From contig NZ_WNZY01000031.1 of assembly GCF_009725205.1 (NCBI RefSeq), positions 1-53,329 of the forward strand: a stretch of 53,329 nt of DNA, read 5' to 3'. The notes beneath the pieces were generated by a model that saw nothing but the letters and a program-made list of their open reading frames with translations, had not been told where the DNA came from and ran no database searches. The position numbers were made by a program, and so were the translations under genes. The DNA is from Paenibacillus timonensis (GTDB lineage: Bacteria > Bacillota > Bacilli > Paenibacillales > Paenibacillaceae). Shown one piece after another: positions 29,753 to 38,242 of this stretch (the stretch's first letter is position 1; every line of letters begins with the position of its first letter).

Positions 29753-30976
29753 GTGAACAAAGCCAAAATGACATTCCGGTTTGATGGGGAAGGCCGGGAA
29801 ATCCGGCCGGAGCTGCCGCTGGAGATTGCAGAGATGCCGAAGCGGGATGCGGTGCCTCGTTATCGAGCGGTCGAAACCGTGGAGGAATGGGGAGATCCTT
29901 TTACGGACCATACGGGGATGGGGCTGACTGTTTTTCCAGGCGGACGGAATCCCAACCTGAGCCCAGACTCGAGAGAGGTCGACCAGATTGGACGTGAAAT
30001 GGAATATCGGGAGGACTATACTACTTCCACGGCCAATGATTGGGAGGAAATCTACGGAAAGGATCCCTGGCAGACCGAATGGCAGGAGGAGGCTCCTCCG
30101 CTCTATTCTCATCCCCATCGAACCTCATGGTGGAAGGTCGCGGGCTCCTTGACCGGGGCGATTGTTACGGGCGCGTTGTTCGGGTTTGTTGTATTATCCT
30201 TATTCAATCAGGATGTGAAGTTTCCACTTCCGGGCATCGGGGTGCCGCAGCAGACCGATATGGGTGAGGCGGCAAGTTTACCGGTCATGGGAGACATAGA
30301 AGGGTCGACGACGACACCGGAAGAGAACATCCCGCTCATCAGCGTTGCTTTGCCGGAACAAACCTACTATTTTCTACAATACGGCGTGTTCAGCACAGCG
30401 CAAGGTGTGCAGCTGGCGCAGGAGGAGCTGCAAGCCTCGGGTATTGCTGCCGCGAGGGATACCGTCGACGAGAAACGGGTATACGCGGGGGTTTCGACAG
30501 AGCGTGAGCAATCGAAGTTGCTCAGCGGTCAACTGAAGGCGGCTGGCGTGAATCTTATCTTACACGAGATTTCGTTCCCGGCGGCGGCCAACGTCGAATT
30601 TTCCGGAGAGCGCGAGGCTTTGTCAGGCTTTATGACGCAAAGCGCAGAGCTGGTTCGCCTGCTTAGCACTACGTCTGCTGCGTTGCTGACCGAAGCGGAT
30701 CCACAGCCGCAGCAACATGCGGAGCTGGAACAGTTGGAAGCGAAGCACCAAGCCTGGACGGAAGGCGCCTCGGCCATCCGCGGCAAATGGTCGGCAGGGG
30801 GAGCGCTCCTGGCCGGTGAAATGGAGAAAGCGATCAACGGGGCCGTCGAGGCTATGGGTGAATACCAAAAAAACGGCGCAAAAACGCTGCTCTGGGAAGT
30901 ACAAAATGAGATGATGCGCTTCATCATGGCTGAGCAGTCTCTAGTTGAGGCCGGAGTCACAAATCCAGGCCGCTAA
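29753..30976 (+). CDS. spoIIB: SpoIIB-like membrane protein with SPOR domain
   Basis: SpoIIB helps septal peptidoglycan thinning at the start of engulfment. The protein has a ~125-residue acidic cytoplasmic part, one membrane helix (about 127-151) and an extracellular region. A SPOR-type domain at about 203-277 (YYFLQYGVFSTAQGVQLAQE) binds denuded glycan strands. The GTG at 29753 is 10 nt after AAGGAG; the in-frame start at 29660 lacks such a site. Length is 407 aa against about 330 in B. subtilis, with an extra helical C-terminal part. Position between folC-murC and maf supports the name; sequence similarity is weak by eye. Confidence 0.75.
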   Translation: MNKAKMTFRFDGEGREIRPELPLEIAEMPKRDAVPRYRAVETVEEWGDPFTDHTGMGLTVFPGGRNPNLSPDSREVDQIGREMEYREDYTTSTANDWEEIYGKDPWQTEWQEEAPPLYSHPHRTSWWKVAGSLTGAIVTGALFGFVVLSLFNQDVKFPLPGIGVPQQTDMGEAASLPVMGDIEGSTTTPEENIPLISVALPEQTYYFLQYGVFSTAQGVQLAQEELQASGIAAARDTVDEKRVYAGVSTEREQSKLLSGQLKAAGVNLILHEISFPAAANVEFSGEREALSGFMTQSAELVRLLSTTSAALLTEADPQPQQHAELEQLEAKHQAWTEGASAIRGKWSAGGALLAGEMEKAINGAVEAMGEYQKNGAKTLLWEVQNEMMRFIMAEQSLVEAGVTNPGR

Positions 30977-30980
30977 TACA

Positions 30981-31023
30981 ATAAAAGACAGGGAACTGGA
31001 AATAGTTACCCCTGTCTTTTTTG
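30981..31023 (+). terminator. spoIIB terminator
   Basis: AAAAGACAGGG pairs with CCCTGTCTTTT, followed by TT, 5 nt after the spoIIB stop. Confidence 0.85.
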
Positions 31024-31026
31024 TGT

Positions 31027-31056
31027 TTGCGCCCGGGGCTAAAATAATCTTATAAT
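31027..31056 (+). promoter_or_regulatory. Putative sigma-A promoter of maf-radC
   Basis: TTGCGC (31027-31032), an 18-nt spacer and TATAAT (31051-31056). The start of transcription would be just before the hairpin at 31067. Confidence 0.5.
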
Positions 31057-31066
31057 AGGTTAGTGT

Positions 31067-31119
31067 CAAAAAATGGCGGGGATGACAGCAATCACTGTCG
31101 AATACTCACCCATTTTTTG
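31067..31119 (+). promoter_or_regulatory. Terminator-like hairpin in the maf leader (possible attenuator)
   Basis: A perfect 10-bp stem, CAAAAAATGG (31067-31076) with CCATTTTTTG (31110-31119), encloses GACAG/CTGTC (31084-31088 and 31095-31099). The 3' arm contains six T residues. It sits between the promoter and the maf start at 31180, a layout typical of attenuation. The A/T-rich stem may weaken it as a terminator. Confidence 0.5.
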
Positions 31120-31179
31120 TTAACTTATGTTTGTAACCATTCAGGACATCAAATCGTCTTTTCAAAGGAGAGTTCCGCA

Positions 31180-31785
31180 TTGGATACCGCGTATTTGCGC
31201 CGGATCATACTTGCCTCCACTTCATCTCGCAGGCGTGAACTAATCGCATCGCTGGCCATTCCATTTGAAGTGATGCCCAGCCATACGGATGAATCTTATG
31301 AGGAGACGTTGCCGCCGGAGCAAATCGTGAAGGAGCTAGCCGGCCGCAAGGCGGATGCCGTCTACCGTGGGCTTAACCCGACGGGAGACCGTAATGCAGT
31401 TATCGTCGGCAGTGATACGATCGTGGTACGGGACGGCGACGTCTTGGGCAAGCCGCGGGACGTTCAGGAGGCTGCGGAGATGCTGCGCAGCTTACAGGGA
31501 CGAGACCATGTGGTGTATACCGGCGTGGCTTGTGTGGATGCCTTGACCGGCTCACGTCAGGTCGACTATCGAGCGACGACTGTAACGATGAAGGCATTGT
31601 CCGAAGCGCAAATCCAGGCCTACGCCCGTAGCGGGGAAGGATTGGATAAAGCCGGGGCGTATGCCATCCAGGGACTTGGCGCAACGATCGTGACCGGGAT
31701 CAAAGGCTGTTATTTTAATGTCGTTGGTTTACCCTTATCGTTGCTCGTCGACATGCTGGAGGATTTTGATATTCGGGTATTGTAA
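31180..31785 (+). CDS. maf: Maf nucleotide pyrophosphatase (septum formation inhibitor)
   Basis: Maf proteins hydrolyse non-canonical nucleoside triphosphates, and in B. subtilis overproduction blocks septation. The signature ILASTSSRRRE is at residues 10-20 and the catalytic Asp79 lies in GSDTIVV. The TTG start at 31180 is 9 nt after AAAGGAG; an upstream in-frame reading from 31063 would cover the leader hairpin. Length is 201 aa, slightly above the usual 190. radC follows after 127 nt. Confidence 0.94.
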   Translation: MDTAYLRRIILASTSSRRRELIASLAIPFEVMPSHTDESYEETLPPEQIVKELAGRKADAVYRGLNPTGDRNAVIVGSDTIVVRDGDVLGKPRDVQEAAEMLRSLQGRDHVVYTGVACVDALTGSRQVDYRATTVTMKALSEAQIQAYARSGEGLDKAGAYAIQGLGATIVTGIKGCYFNVVGLPLSLLVDMLEDFDIRVL

Positions 31786-31912
31786 GCAGGTAGCAAGGCT
31801 TGCCGCGATGGCAGGTCATCAGGAAGTGATAAAGCATATCCTTCCGAACTAAGGACGGGCCTACCGGTATCGCCGGAAGTCGCCCGAAACCATTCGGAAG
31901 CGGGGGATAACG

Positions 31913-32602
31913 ATGGAACAAGCTCCCTATATGCTGCGTGATCTGCCTTCTGAGGAGCGGCCAAGGGAACGAATGATCAAATATGGAGCAGGTGCGCTCA
32001 GCCATGCTGAACTGCTGGCCATCCTGTTGCGCACGGGAACACGCCAGGAGTCGGCGATTCATGTGGCACAACGGCTGCTATCCGGCGTAGGCGGACTCCG
32101 CGGGCTGGTGGATGTCAGCTTGGACGAAATGACGAAGCTGAAAGGCATCGGTCCGGCCAAAGCGATCCAGCTGAAGGCGGGGATCGAAATGGGACAGCGA
32201 TTAGCCAAAACGCGGCTTCCGGAACAACGCACGATTCGCAGACCGGAGGATGCAGCCGAATTGCTAATGGAGCAAATGCGCTATTTACAGAAAGAGCATT
32301 TTGTTTGTCTTTTTTTGAATACGAAAAATCATATCATAGCTCAGGAGACGCTTTCGATCGGAAGTCTGAACGCTTCGATTGTGCATCCGCGGGAGGTGTT
32401 CCGCGCCGCGATCAAATGCAGCAGTGCTTCCGTCGTATGTGCCCACAATCATCCCAGCGGCGATCCCAGCCCGAGTCCGGAGGATATCCGGATGACACGA
32501 AGGCTTTGCGAAGCGGGGGAGATCATAGGCATCGACGTGCTTGATCACATCGTCATCGGGGATGGGAAGTTCGTCAGTTTGAAGGAGCGGGGCTTGATGT
32601 AA
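31913..32602 (+). CDS. radC: RadC/YsxA-family JAMM-domain protein
   Basis: The family has a helix-hairpin-helix part (about 45-95, KLKGIGPAKAIQLKAG) and a C-terminal JAB1/MPN metalloprotease-like domain. The metal motif is His178, His180 and Asp191 (AHNHPSGDPSPSPED). The real role is unclear; the old link to DNA repair is doubtful. Length is 229 aa. ATG follows CGGGGGATAAC. It keeps the B. subtilis position between maf and mreB, but a repeat unit is inserted after it. Confidence 0.94.
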   Translation: MEQAPYMLRDLPSEERPRERMIKYGAGALSHAELLAILLRTGTRQESAIHVAQRLLSGVGGLRGLVDVSLDEMTKLKGIGPAKAIQLKAGIEMGQRLAKTRLPEQRTIRRPEDAAELLMEQMRYLQKEHFVCLFLNTKNHIIAQETLSIGSLNASIVHPREVFRAAIKCSSASVVCAHNHPSGDPSPSPEDIRMTRRLCEAGEIIGIDVLDHIVIGDGKFVSLKERGLM

Positions 32603-32614
32603 TAGCGATCGCGT

Positions 32615-32828
32615 GTGATCGGAAGATGACTTTTTGAACAACCGTTTCAATGAAGGTTCAACAAGTCAGGTTTCGAGCACCAAGAAGGTTGGATGAAGCT
32701 AGGGGCTGAGTAGCGGAGCGTAGGCGGATCTACGTGAGCAACGGAAGACCCGGCTGAATTCAAGATTCGCTGCCGCAAATCACTTCTGTGATGAGCTTCG
32801 TGATCGGAAGATGACTTTTTGAACAACC
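32615..32828. repeat. Single 185-bp unit of the dispersed repeat between radC and mreB
   Basis: Identical 29-bp direct repeats (32615-32643 and 32800-32828, GTGATCGGAAGATGAC...) bound one body. The spacing is 185 bp, the same as the second unit at 26578. The body shares GAGCACCAAGAAGGTTGGAT and the TGAGTAGCGGAGCGTA segment with the other units but differs elsewhere. The left R can fold back on GGTTCAACAAGTC. The right R supplies the -35 box of the apparent mreB promoter. Confidence 0.85.
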
Positions 32829-32839
32829 TCTAATATAAT
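32811..32839 (+). promoter_or_regulatory. Apparent mreB promoter, partly made of repeat sequence
   Basis: ATGACT (32811-32816) lies in the R repeat. A 17-nt spacer leads to TATAAT (32834-32839), which is in unique sequence just outside the repeat. mreB starts 33 nt downstream. Confidence 0.55.
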
Positions 32840-32871
32840 GGGTTAGATACAGAAGGAAAGGAAGAAGCAGC

Positions 32872-33906
32872 ATGTTAGGTGGTTTTACAAAAGACTTGGG
32901 TATTGACTTAGGGACGGCAAATACGCTGGTATATACGAGAGGCAAGGGCATTATCGTCCGGGAACCTTCCGTGGTAGCGATTCATACCGACACGAAGAGC
33001 ATCGTGGCCGTCGGCGAATCCGCCAAGAAGATGATCGGCAGAACCCCTGGCAACATTCGGGCGATCCGTCCGATGAAGGACGGCGTGATCGCCGATTTCG
33101 ATACAACGGCAACGATGATTAAATATTTTATTAGCCAAGCGCAAAAGCAGCGTTCGCTGTTTCAACGCCACCCGAACGTAATGGTTTGCGTTCCGTCGGG
33201 GATCACAGCTGTTGAGCAGCGGGCCGTAGAAGACGCGACAAAGCAAGCCGGCGCGCGCGAGGCCTATACGATCGAGGAGCCTTTCGCTGCAGCGATTGGC
33301 GCGGATTTGCCGGTTTGGGAACCAACCGGCAGCATGGTCGTAGATATCGGCGGCGGGACGACGGAGGTCGCGGTAATCTCCCTTGGCGGGATCGTCACCA
33401 GCAAATCCGTCCGCGTCGCGGGCGACGAAATGGATGAGGCGATTATCCAGTACATCAAACGCCAATATAACCTGATGATCGGCGAGAGAACCTCCGAGCA
33501 GCTCAAAATGGATATCGGTTCCGCGCTTGCGTTGGAGAAGGTCGAAACGATGGAAATTCGCGGACGCGACCTCGTGTCGGGGTTGCCGAAGACGATCACG
33601 ATCACCTCTGACGAAATCTCCGACGCGCTTAGCGATACGGTAGGCGCTATCGTTGACGCGGTAAAGGTAACTTTGGAGAAATGCCCGCCGGAATTGGCCG
33701 CCGACATTATGGACCGAGGAATCGTGTTGACCGGTGGCGGCGCGTTGCTGCGCAACCTGGATAAACTGCTGGCCAGTGAAACCGGCATGCCGGTGATCGT
33801 GGCGGAGAATCCGCTGGATTGCGTGGCGATTGGTACGGGCCGCGCCTTGGATAATATTCATTTATTCAAATCAAAAAGTAGTTCAGCCCTTCGTTCCAAA
33901 CGATAA
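32872..33906 (+). CDS. mreB: MreB, actin-like rod-shape protein
   Basis: MreB forms membrane-bound filaments that direct sidewall synthesis by RodA and the penicillin-binding proteins. The phosphate-1 loop ([12 protein letters not shown]), the phosphate-2 motif ([16 protein letters not shown]) and the adenosine loop ([13 protein letters not shown]) are all present. Length is 344 aa. GGAAAGGAAG precedes the ATG. It begins a rod-shape and division cluster with mreC, mreD, minC, minD and rodA. Confidence 0.98.
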   Translation: MLGGFTKDLGIDLGTANTLVYTRGKGIIVREPSVVAIHTDTKSIVAVGESAKKMIGRTPGNIRAIRPMKDGVIADFDTTATMIKYFISQAQKQRSLFQRHPNVMVCVPSGITAVEQRAVEDATKQAGAREAYTIEEPFAAAIGADLPVWEPTGSMVVDIGGGTTEVAVISLGGIVTSKSVRVAGDEMDEAIIQYIKRQYNLMIGERTSEQLKMDIGSALALEKVETMEIRGRDLVSGLPKTITITSDEISDALSDTVGAIVDAVKVTLEKCPPELAADIMDRGIVLTGGGALLRNLDKLLASETGMPVIVAENPLDCVAIGTGRALDNIHLFKSKSSSALRSKR

Positions 33907-33945
33907 TGTTCGTACGGGAGAAGGCACCCCTGATATGAATGCGGC

Positions 33946-33978
33946 GCCGTCCTGAATTGGACGGCCAATGCCGTTTTT
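33946..33978 (+). promoter_or_regulatory. Mutually exclusive hairpins between mreB and mreC
   Basis: GCCGTCC (33946-33952) pairs with GGACGGC (33959-33965). ACGGC (33961-33965) can also pair with GCCGT (33970-33974), which is followed by a T run to 33978. The two stems share 33961-33965, so only one can form. The second is a short terminator. Confidence 0.5.
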
Positions 33979-34011
33979 CCAAGAAAAATGTATGGTTGGA
34001 GGGTGCGGAAA

Positions 34012-34881
34012 CTGTTTAAGCTGCTTGGCAACAAAAGATTGTTTATTTTGTTGATGGGACTTATTTTGTTTATTGCGGTGATGGGATTTACGCTAGGGCC
34101 AAGAACCAACTTGTCTTGGCCGGAGAAATTCGTGAAGGACACGGTTGGCTTCGTGCAATACGTGTTTTACAAGCCCGCTAGCTATGTAGCGGGCTTGTTT
34201 GAAGATATTTCGAACCTCCGCGCGCTGCAGGAGGAGAACGAACAGCTCAAGATTGCATTGGCGCATTATACCCGCGACAAAGCGACCTATAACTGGATCG
34301 AGCAGGAGAATGAGCGGCTGAAGGATAAGCTTGATTTTACGGAAGCCCAGAAAAGAATCTACGATTACACCTGGAAGATCGCTCAAGTAGTTAGCGTTAA
34401 TGACGACCCCGTCAATCGCACGATCATCGTCAACCTCGGGGCTCGGGAAGGCGTCAAGGAGGGGATGGCCGTCACTTCCGAGAAAGGCTTGGTTGGTGTA
34501 ATCAGCCATGTCAGCAACTTTACGTCCACCGTCCGTCTCGCTACGGCGATGGATGCCAAGGACCCGAATTCCAACGGCATTGCCGTTACGGCGCAAGGGA
34601 AGGAGAACGACGTCTTCGGTATGATCGAAACGTTTGATCGCGAGCAGGGGATGTTCCTGATGACACGGATTGAAGATGCCACTCCGTTGAAGGAGGGGGA
34701 TTTGATCGTCTCCTCTGGGATCGGAGGCGTATTCCCTCGGGGGATGGTCGTGGGAACCGTGAAGGACATCCAGGTTGGAGAATACGGCTTAACCTATACC
34801 GCCACAGTGGAACCCGCGGCAAACTTCACGGACTGGAAGGAACTATTTATCGTCTTTACACCGGAAGGTGAAGGCGAGTGA
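34012..34881 (+). CDS. mreC: MreC, rod-shape membrane protein
   Basis: MreC links MreB to the wall-building enzymes outside the membrane. One N-terminal membrane helix (about 10-28), a coiled coil (about 65-105) and the beta-rich MreC domain follow. The start is uncertain. GGAGGG (33998-34003) sits 8 nt before an in-frame CTG at 34012, giving a 289-aa protein beginning FKLLGNKRLF, close to the B. subtilis length. The in-frame ATG at 33988 and GTG at 34003 lie before or on that site and would add 8 or 3 residues. The stop overlaps the mreD GTG. Confidence 0.92.
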   Translation: MFKLLGNKRLFILLMGLILFIAVMGFTLGPRTNLSWPEKFVKDTVGFVQYVFYKPASYVAGLFEDISNLRALQEENEQLKIALAHYTRDKATYNWIEQENERLKDKLDFTEAQKRIYDYTWKIAQVVSVNDDPVNRTIIVNLGAREGVKEGMAVTSEKGLVGVISHVSNFTSTVRLATAMDAKDPNSNGIAVTAQGKENDVFGMIETFDREQGMFLMTRIEDATPLKEGDLIVSSGIGGVFPRGMVVGTVKDIQVGEYGLTYTATVEPAANFTDWKELFIVFTPEGEGE

Positions 34882-35408
34882 ACAAGCGAAAATTGATTCT
34901 ATTCCTGCTGATGTTCCTGTTGTTCATTCTGGAGGGGACGCTGGTTCCTTGGCTGGTTCCATCGGCTTGGCAGTCGCGGATAGCGCCTCATCTGGTTTAC
35001 ATGGTCATTCTTTATTTCTCGGTATATGAGAATCGGCATACGGGACTAATTCTAGGTCTAGTATTTGGGATGCTGCATGATATCGTTTTTTATGGCGCAT
35101 TGATTGGAGCCTACTCCTTCGCCATGGGGCTGTCCGGCTATCTGCTTGGGCTCTTGTCCCGCAATCAACGGGCGCCCCTGCCTCTGATGATGATCATTGT
35201 ATTGCTCGGCAGCCTTCTTCTGGACTCGATCCTGTTCGGCACGTATTCGCTGTTCGAACTGATCCACCAGCCTTATACGTGGGCGCTAAAAAACAATATC
35301 ATCCCGAATGTATTCGTGCAGTTCGTGTTTGCGCTGGCGATATACGTCCCGCTAAGGCGTCAACTCGAAATCATCACTCGCCGACGCTCTCCCGAGGAGA
35401 ATGCTTGA
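34878..35408 (+). CDS. mreD: MreD, rod-shape integral membrane protein
   Basis: This small, very hydrophobic protein (176 aa) has about five predicted membrane helices. The family motif GLILGLVFGMLHDI is present. It acts with MreC in the elongation complex. The GTG start at 34878 overlaps the mreC stop by 4 nt and follows GAAGGTGAAGG. Confidence 0.93.
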   Translation: MNKRKLILFLLMFLLFILEGTLVPWLVPSAWQSRIAPHLVYMVILYFSVYENRHTGLILGLVFGMLHDIVFYGALIGAYSFAMGLSGYLLGLLSRNQRAPLPLMMIIVLLGSLLLDSILFGTYSLFELIHQPYTWALKNNIIPNVFVQFVFALAIYVPLRRQLEIITRRRSPEENA

Positions 35409-35486
35409 CTTCCCGCTTATTTTGCTTGCCGTAAGCAGGAACTTTTCCGCTTCGGCGCGAATTGATTAGGGGGGAGGGACAGGCTA

Positions 35487-36146
35487 ATGACAGTGAAATC
35501 CAACCACGTGACGATTAAAGGCATAAAAGATGGCCTGGTTTTCCTGCTGGACGACAAATGCGACTTTTCAAGTCTTCTGGAGGAATTGAAGTATAAATTG
35601 GAATTTAGCCATCAACATATTTTGACCGGACCGATCATCCATGTCGATGTGAAGCTGGGAATGCGTCTCGTCACTGACGATCAGAAGGATATGATTCTTG
35701 ATATATTGAAGCAAAAAGGCAATCTGCTTGTACGCTCCTTCGAAATGCCGGAGATCGTCCGCGCCGATGACCCGCAGGCTCTGACTACGATTGCGGGCAT
35801 CGTCCGCTCGGGGCAGGTGCTGCATCATGAGGGCAATCTGCTATTTATCGGGGACGTTAATCCGGGAGGGACAATCCAATGTACCGGCGACATTCTGATT
35901 CTGGGTGCTCTGCGGGGGATGGCCCATGCGGGGATCAAGGGCAATGAGAATTCGATTATCGCGGCTTCGTACCTGTCTCCGACACAGCTTCGGATTGCGG
36001 AGACGATCAGCCGGCCTCCCGATGAATGGGAGAACCGGGAAACGAGCATGGAGTTCGCTTTTCTTCGAGAAGGGAAGATGCAGATCGACAAGATCATCAA
36101 TATGACCCGGGTGAGACCGGACCTTAACGTGTTTAAAGGGGTGTGA
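35487..36146 (+). CDS. minC: MinC, septum-site inhibitor
   Basis: MinC blocks FtsZ ring formation away from midcell. The N-terminal domain (about 1-100) acts on FtsZ, and the C-terminal beta-helix (about 105-200, GNLLFIGDVNPGGTIQCTGD) binds MinD. Length is 219 aa. GGGGGGAGGG precedes the ATG. minD follows after 3 nt. Confidence 0.95.
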   Translation: MTVKSNHVTIKGIKDGLVFLLDDKCDFSSLLEELKYKLEFSHQHILTGPIIHVDVKLGMRLVTDDQKDMILDILKQKGNLLVRSFEMPEIVRADDPQALTTIAGIVRSGQVLHHEGNLLFIGDVNPGGTIQCTGDILILGALRGMAHAGIKGNENSIIAASYLSPTQLRIAETISRPPDEWENRETSMEFAFLREGKMQIDKIINMTRVRPDLNVFKGV

Positions 36147-36149
36147 ATC

Positions 36150-36947
36150 ATGGGACAAGCTATCGTAATTACATCCGGCAAAGGCGGGGTCGGCAAAACG
36201 ACCACCTCGGCCAATATCGGAACGGCGCTTGCGCTGTTGGGGAAAAAAGTCTGCTTGGTCGATACGGACATCGGTTTGCGAAATTTGGACGTGGTCATGG
36301 GACTGGAGAATCGAATCATCTATGATTTGATCGATGTCGCGGAAGGTCGCTGCCGATTAAATCAGGCGCTGGTCAAGGATAAGCGGTTCGATGAGCTTTA
36401 CATGCTTCCGGCGGCGCAAACGAAAGACAAAAATGCGATTTCGCCGGAGCAGGTCAAAGATATTATTCTGGAGCTCAAGAAGGAGTTCGAATTCGTCATT
36501 ATCGACTGCCCGGCCGGGATCGAGCAAGGATTCAAGAACGCCATTGCCGGTGCGGACCAGGCCATCGTCGTTACGACGCCAGAGCATGCCGCGGTGCGAG
36601 ATGCAGATCGGATTATCGGCTTATTGGAGAACTCGCATATCGCTTCGCCGAAGCTGGTGGTGAACCGGATTAAGATCAATATGATGAAATCCGGGGACAT
36701 GCTGGATATCGAAGGGATTTTGCAGGTGCTGAACATCGATTTGATCGGGATCGTGCCGGATGACGAACTGGTCATCAAAGCCGCGAACAGCGGCGAGCCT
36801 ACGGTGATGAATCCGGATTCTTCGGCAGCGATCGCTTACCGCAACATTGCGCGGCGGATATTAGGCGACACCGTGCCGCTCATGCTGCTGGATCAGAAGA
36901 AGGGCGTATTTACGCGCTTCAAGAAGTTTTTTGGAATGGGTGGATAA
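36150..36947 (+). CDS. minD: MinD, membrane-binding ATPase of division-site selection
   Basis: MinD recruits MinC to the membrane. The deviant Walker A SGKGGVGKTT is at residues 9-18, and Walker B follows in VIIDCPAGIE. The C-terminal amphipathic helix (FTRFKKFFGMGG) is the membrane anchor. Length is 265 aa. In this Bacillales setting the spatial cue is expected from DivIVA/MinJ, not MinE; no minE is seen. Confidence 0.97.
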   Translation: MGQAIVITSGKGGVGKTTTSANIGTALALLGKKVCLVDTDIGLRNLDVVMGLENRIIYDLIDVAEGRCRLNQALVKDKRFDELYMLPAAQTKDKNAISPEQVKDIILELKKEFEFVIIDCPAGIEQGFKNAIAGADQAIVVTTPEHAAVRDADRIIGLLENSHIASPKLVVNRIKINMMKSGDMLDIEGILQVLNIDLIGIVPDDELVIKAANSGEPTVMNPDSSAAIAYRNIARRILGDTVPLMLLDQKKGVFTRFKKFFGMGG

Positions 36948-36950
36948 TCG

Positions 36951-38096
36951 TTGTTTTTTAAACTTAGAAAAGTGGACTGGCTCATGGTGGGGATACTCGC
37001 CTTGTTCATGCTGTTCAGTACCCTCCTGGTACGCAGTGCCATTGCTCCCTATGAGACGGAGTTCCAGGGTTATGATGTAAAGACGATCCTATTTTATTTG
37101 CTGGGATTCGTTGTCGTGTTCGGTATGGCCTTGGTTGATTATCGTACGTTGCTTCGTTATAGCTGGTATGTTTACGCCGCAGGTTGCGTGCTCCTGGTGA
37201 TGGTATACCTGTTTGCGCCGGAAATCAACGGGGCACGAAGCTGGTTTCGGATCGGGGGACTGCAATTTCAACCGGCCGAACTGGTGAAGGTCATCCTGAT
37301 CTTGACGACGGGGTATTTACTTGGCAAAAAAATGGGGCAGCCGCTTCAATTCCGGCGCGACATCATTCCGATCACGCTGGTGACGCTGCTGCCGTTTGTT
37401 CTGGTGCTGATTCAGCCGGACTTGGGAAATGCCATCATCTATCTGGTGGTGCTGGTAGGAATGCTCTGGATCGGCAACGCCAGGTATAGCCATGTCTTGA
37501 TCGCTTTAACCGCCGCGGTTGCGGCGTTAATCCTCTTCGTTACGTTGTTTAACGCCTATAACACGCAGATTCAGGACTATTTGGAGAAGCACCAGAAGCT
37601 CCACTGGTACCAACGGATCAATACGTTCATTAACCCGGATCAAGCGTCGAGTGATGACAGGCACCAATCGAACTACGCCAAGATTGCCATCGGCTCCGGG
37701 GGACTGCTCGGCGACGGTTACATGAAAGGCGACTTGAAGAACAAAAAATTCGTTCCGTATCCGTATTCGGACTCGATCTTTGTTGTCGTTGGCGAGGAGT
37801 TTGGGTTTATCGGGGCTTCGGTGCTGCTGCTGCTCTACTTCTTATTTATCTATAGGATGATCTTAATCGCTCTGCATTGTATCGATAAACGGGGAGCTTA
37901 CATCATTGTCGGAATCGTGGCGATGTTCCTGTTCCAGATCTTCGAGAACGTTGGGATGATGATCGGCCTGATGCCGATCACCGGGATTACGTTGCCGTTC
38001 ATCAGCTACGGGGGAACCTCGCTCTTAATCAATATGTTATGTATCGGACTGGTGTTCAGCATTAAGCTGCATCAGGAGAAATATAAGGTGGAATAG
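36951..38096 (+). CDS. rodA: RodA-type SEDS peptidoglycan glycosyltransferase
   Basis: SEDS proteins polymerise lipid II into glycan strands. About ten membrane helices and the family motifs are present: NGARSWFRIGG, PAELVKVILIL, QPDLGNAIIY and the C-terminal GITLPFISYGGTSLL. Length is 381 aa. Its place after mreBCD-minCD favours RodA over FtsW or SpoVE, although the sequence alone is less certain. The TTG start at 36951 is 3 nt after the minD stop and follows GGGTGG. Confidence 0.9.
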   Translation: MFFKLRKVDWLMVGILALFMLFSTLLVRSAIAPYETEFQGYDVKTILFYLLGFVVVFGMALVDYRTLLRYSWYVYAAGCVLLVMVYLFAPEINGARSWFRIGGLQFQPAELVKVILILTTGYLLGKKMGQPLQFRRDIIPITLVTLLPFVLVLIQPDLGNAIIYLVVLVGMLWIGNARYSHVLIALTAAVAALILFVTLFNAYNTQIQDYLEKHQKLHWYQRINTFINPDQASSDDRHQSNYAKIAIGSGGLLGDGYMKGDLKNKKFVPYPYSDSIFVVVGEEFGFIGASVLLLLYFLFIYRMILIALHCIDKRGAYIIVGIVAMFLFQIFENVGMMIGLMPITGITLPFISYGGTSLLINMLCIGLVFSIKLHQEKYKVE

Positions 38097-38098
38097 GA

Positions 38099-38131
38099 TA
38101 AACCGGTGCCGAGGGGCATCGGTTTTTTTGC
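38099..38131 (+). terminator. Terminator after rodA
   Basis: AACCG-TGCC pairs with GGCA-CGGTT, followed by seven T residues. It ends the mre-min-rodA transcript. Confidence 0.85.
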
Positions 38132-38242
38132 ATCGTAGGGGGCTGTGGCGGTCTATTCGTACGTTCATATTCCACCCCAGCGGTTCATAAGTATAAGTAC
38201 AGGCCAAGGACAAACCGTGCATTGGACCGGAGGGATGAAAGC

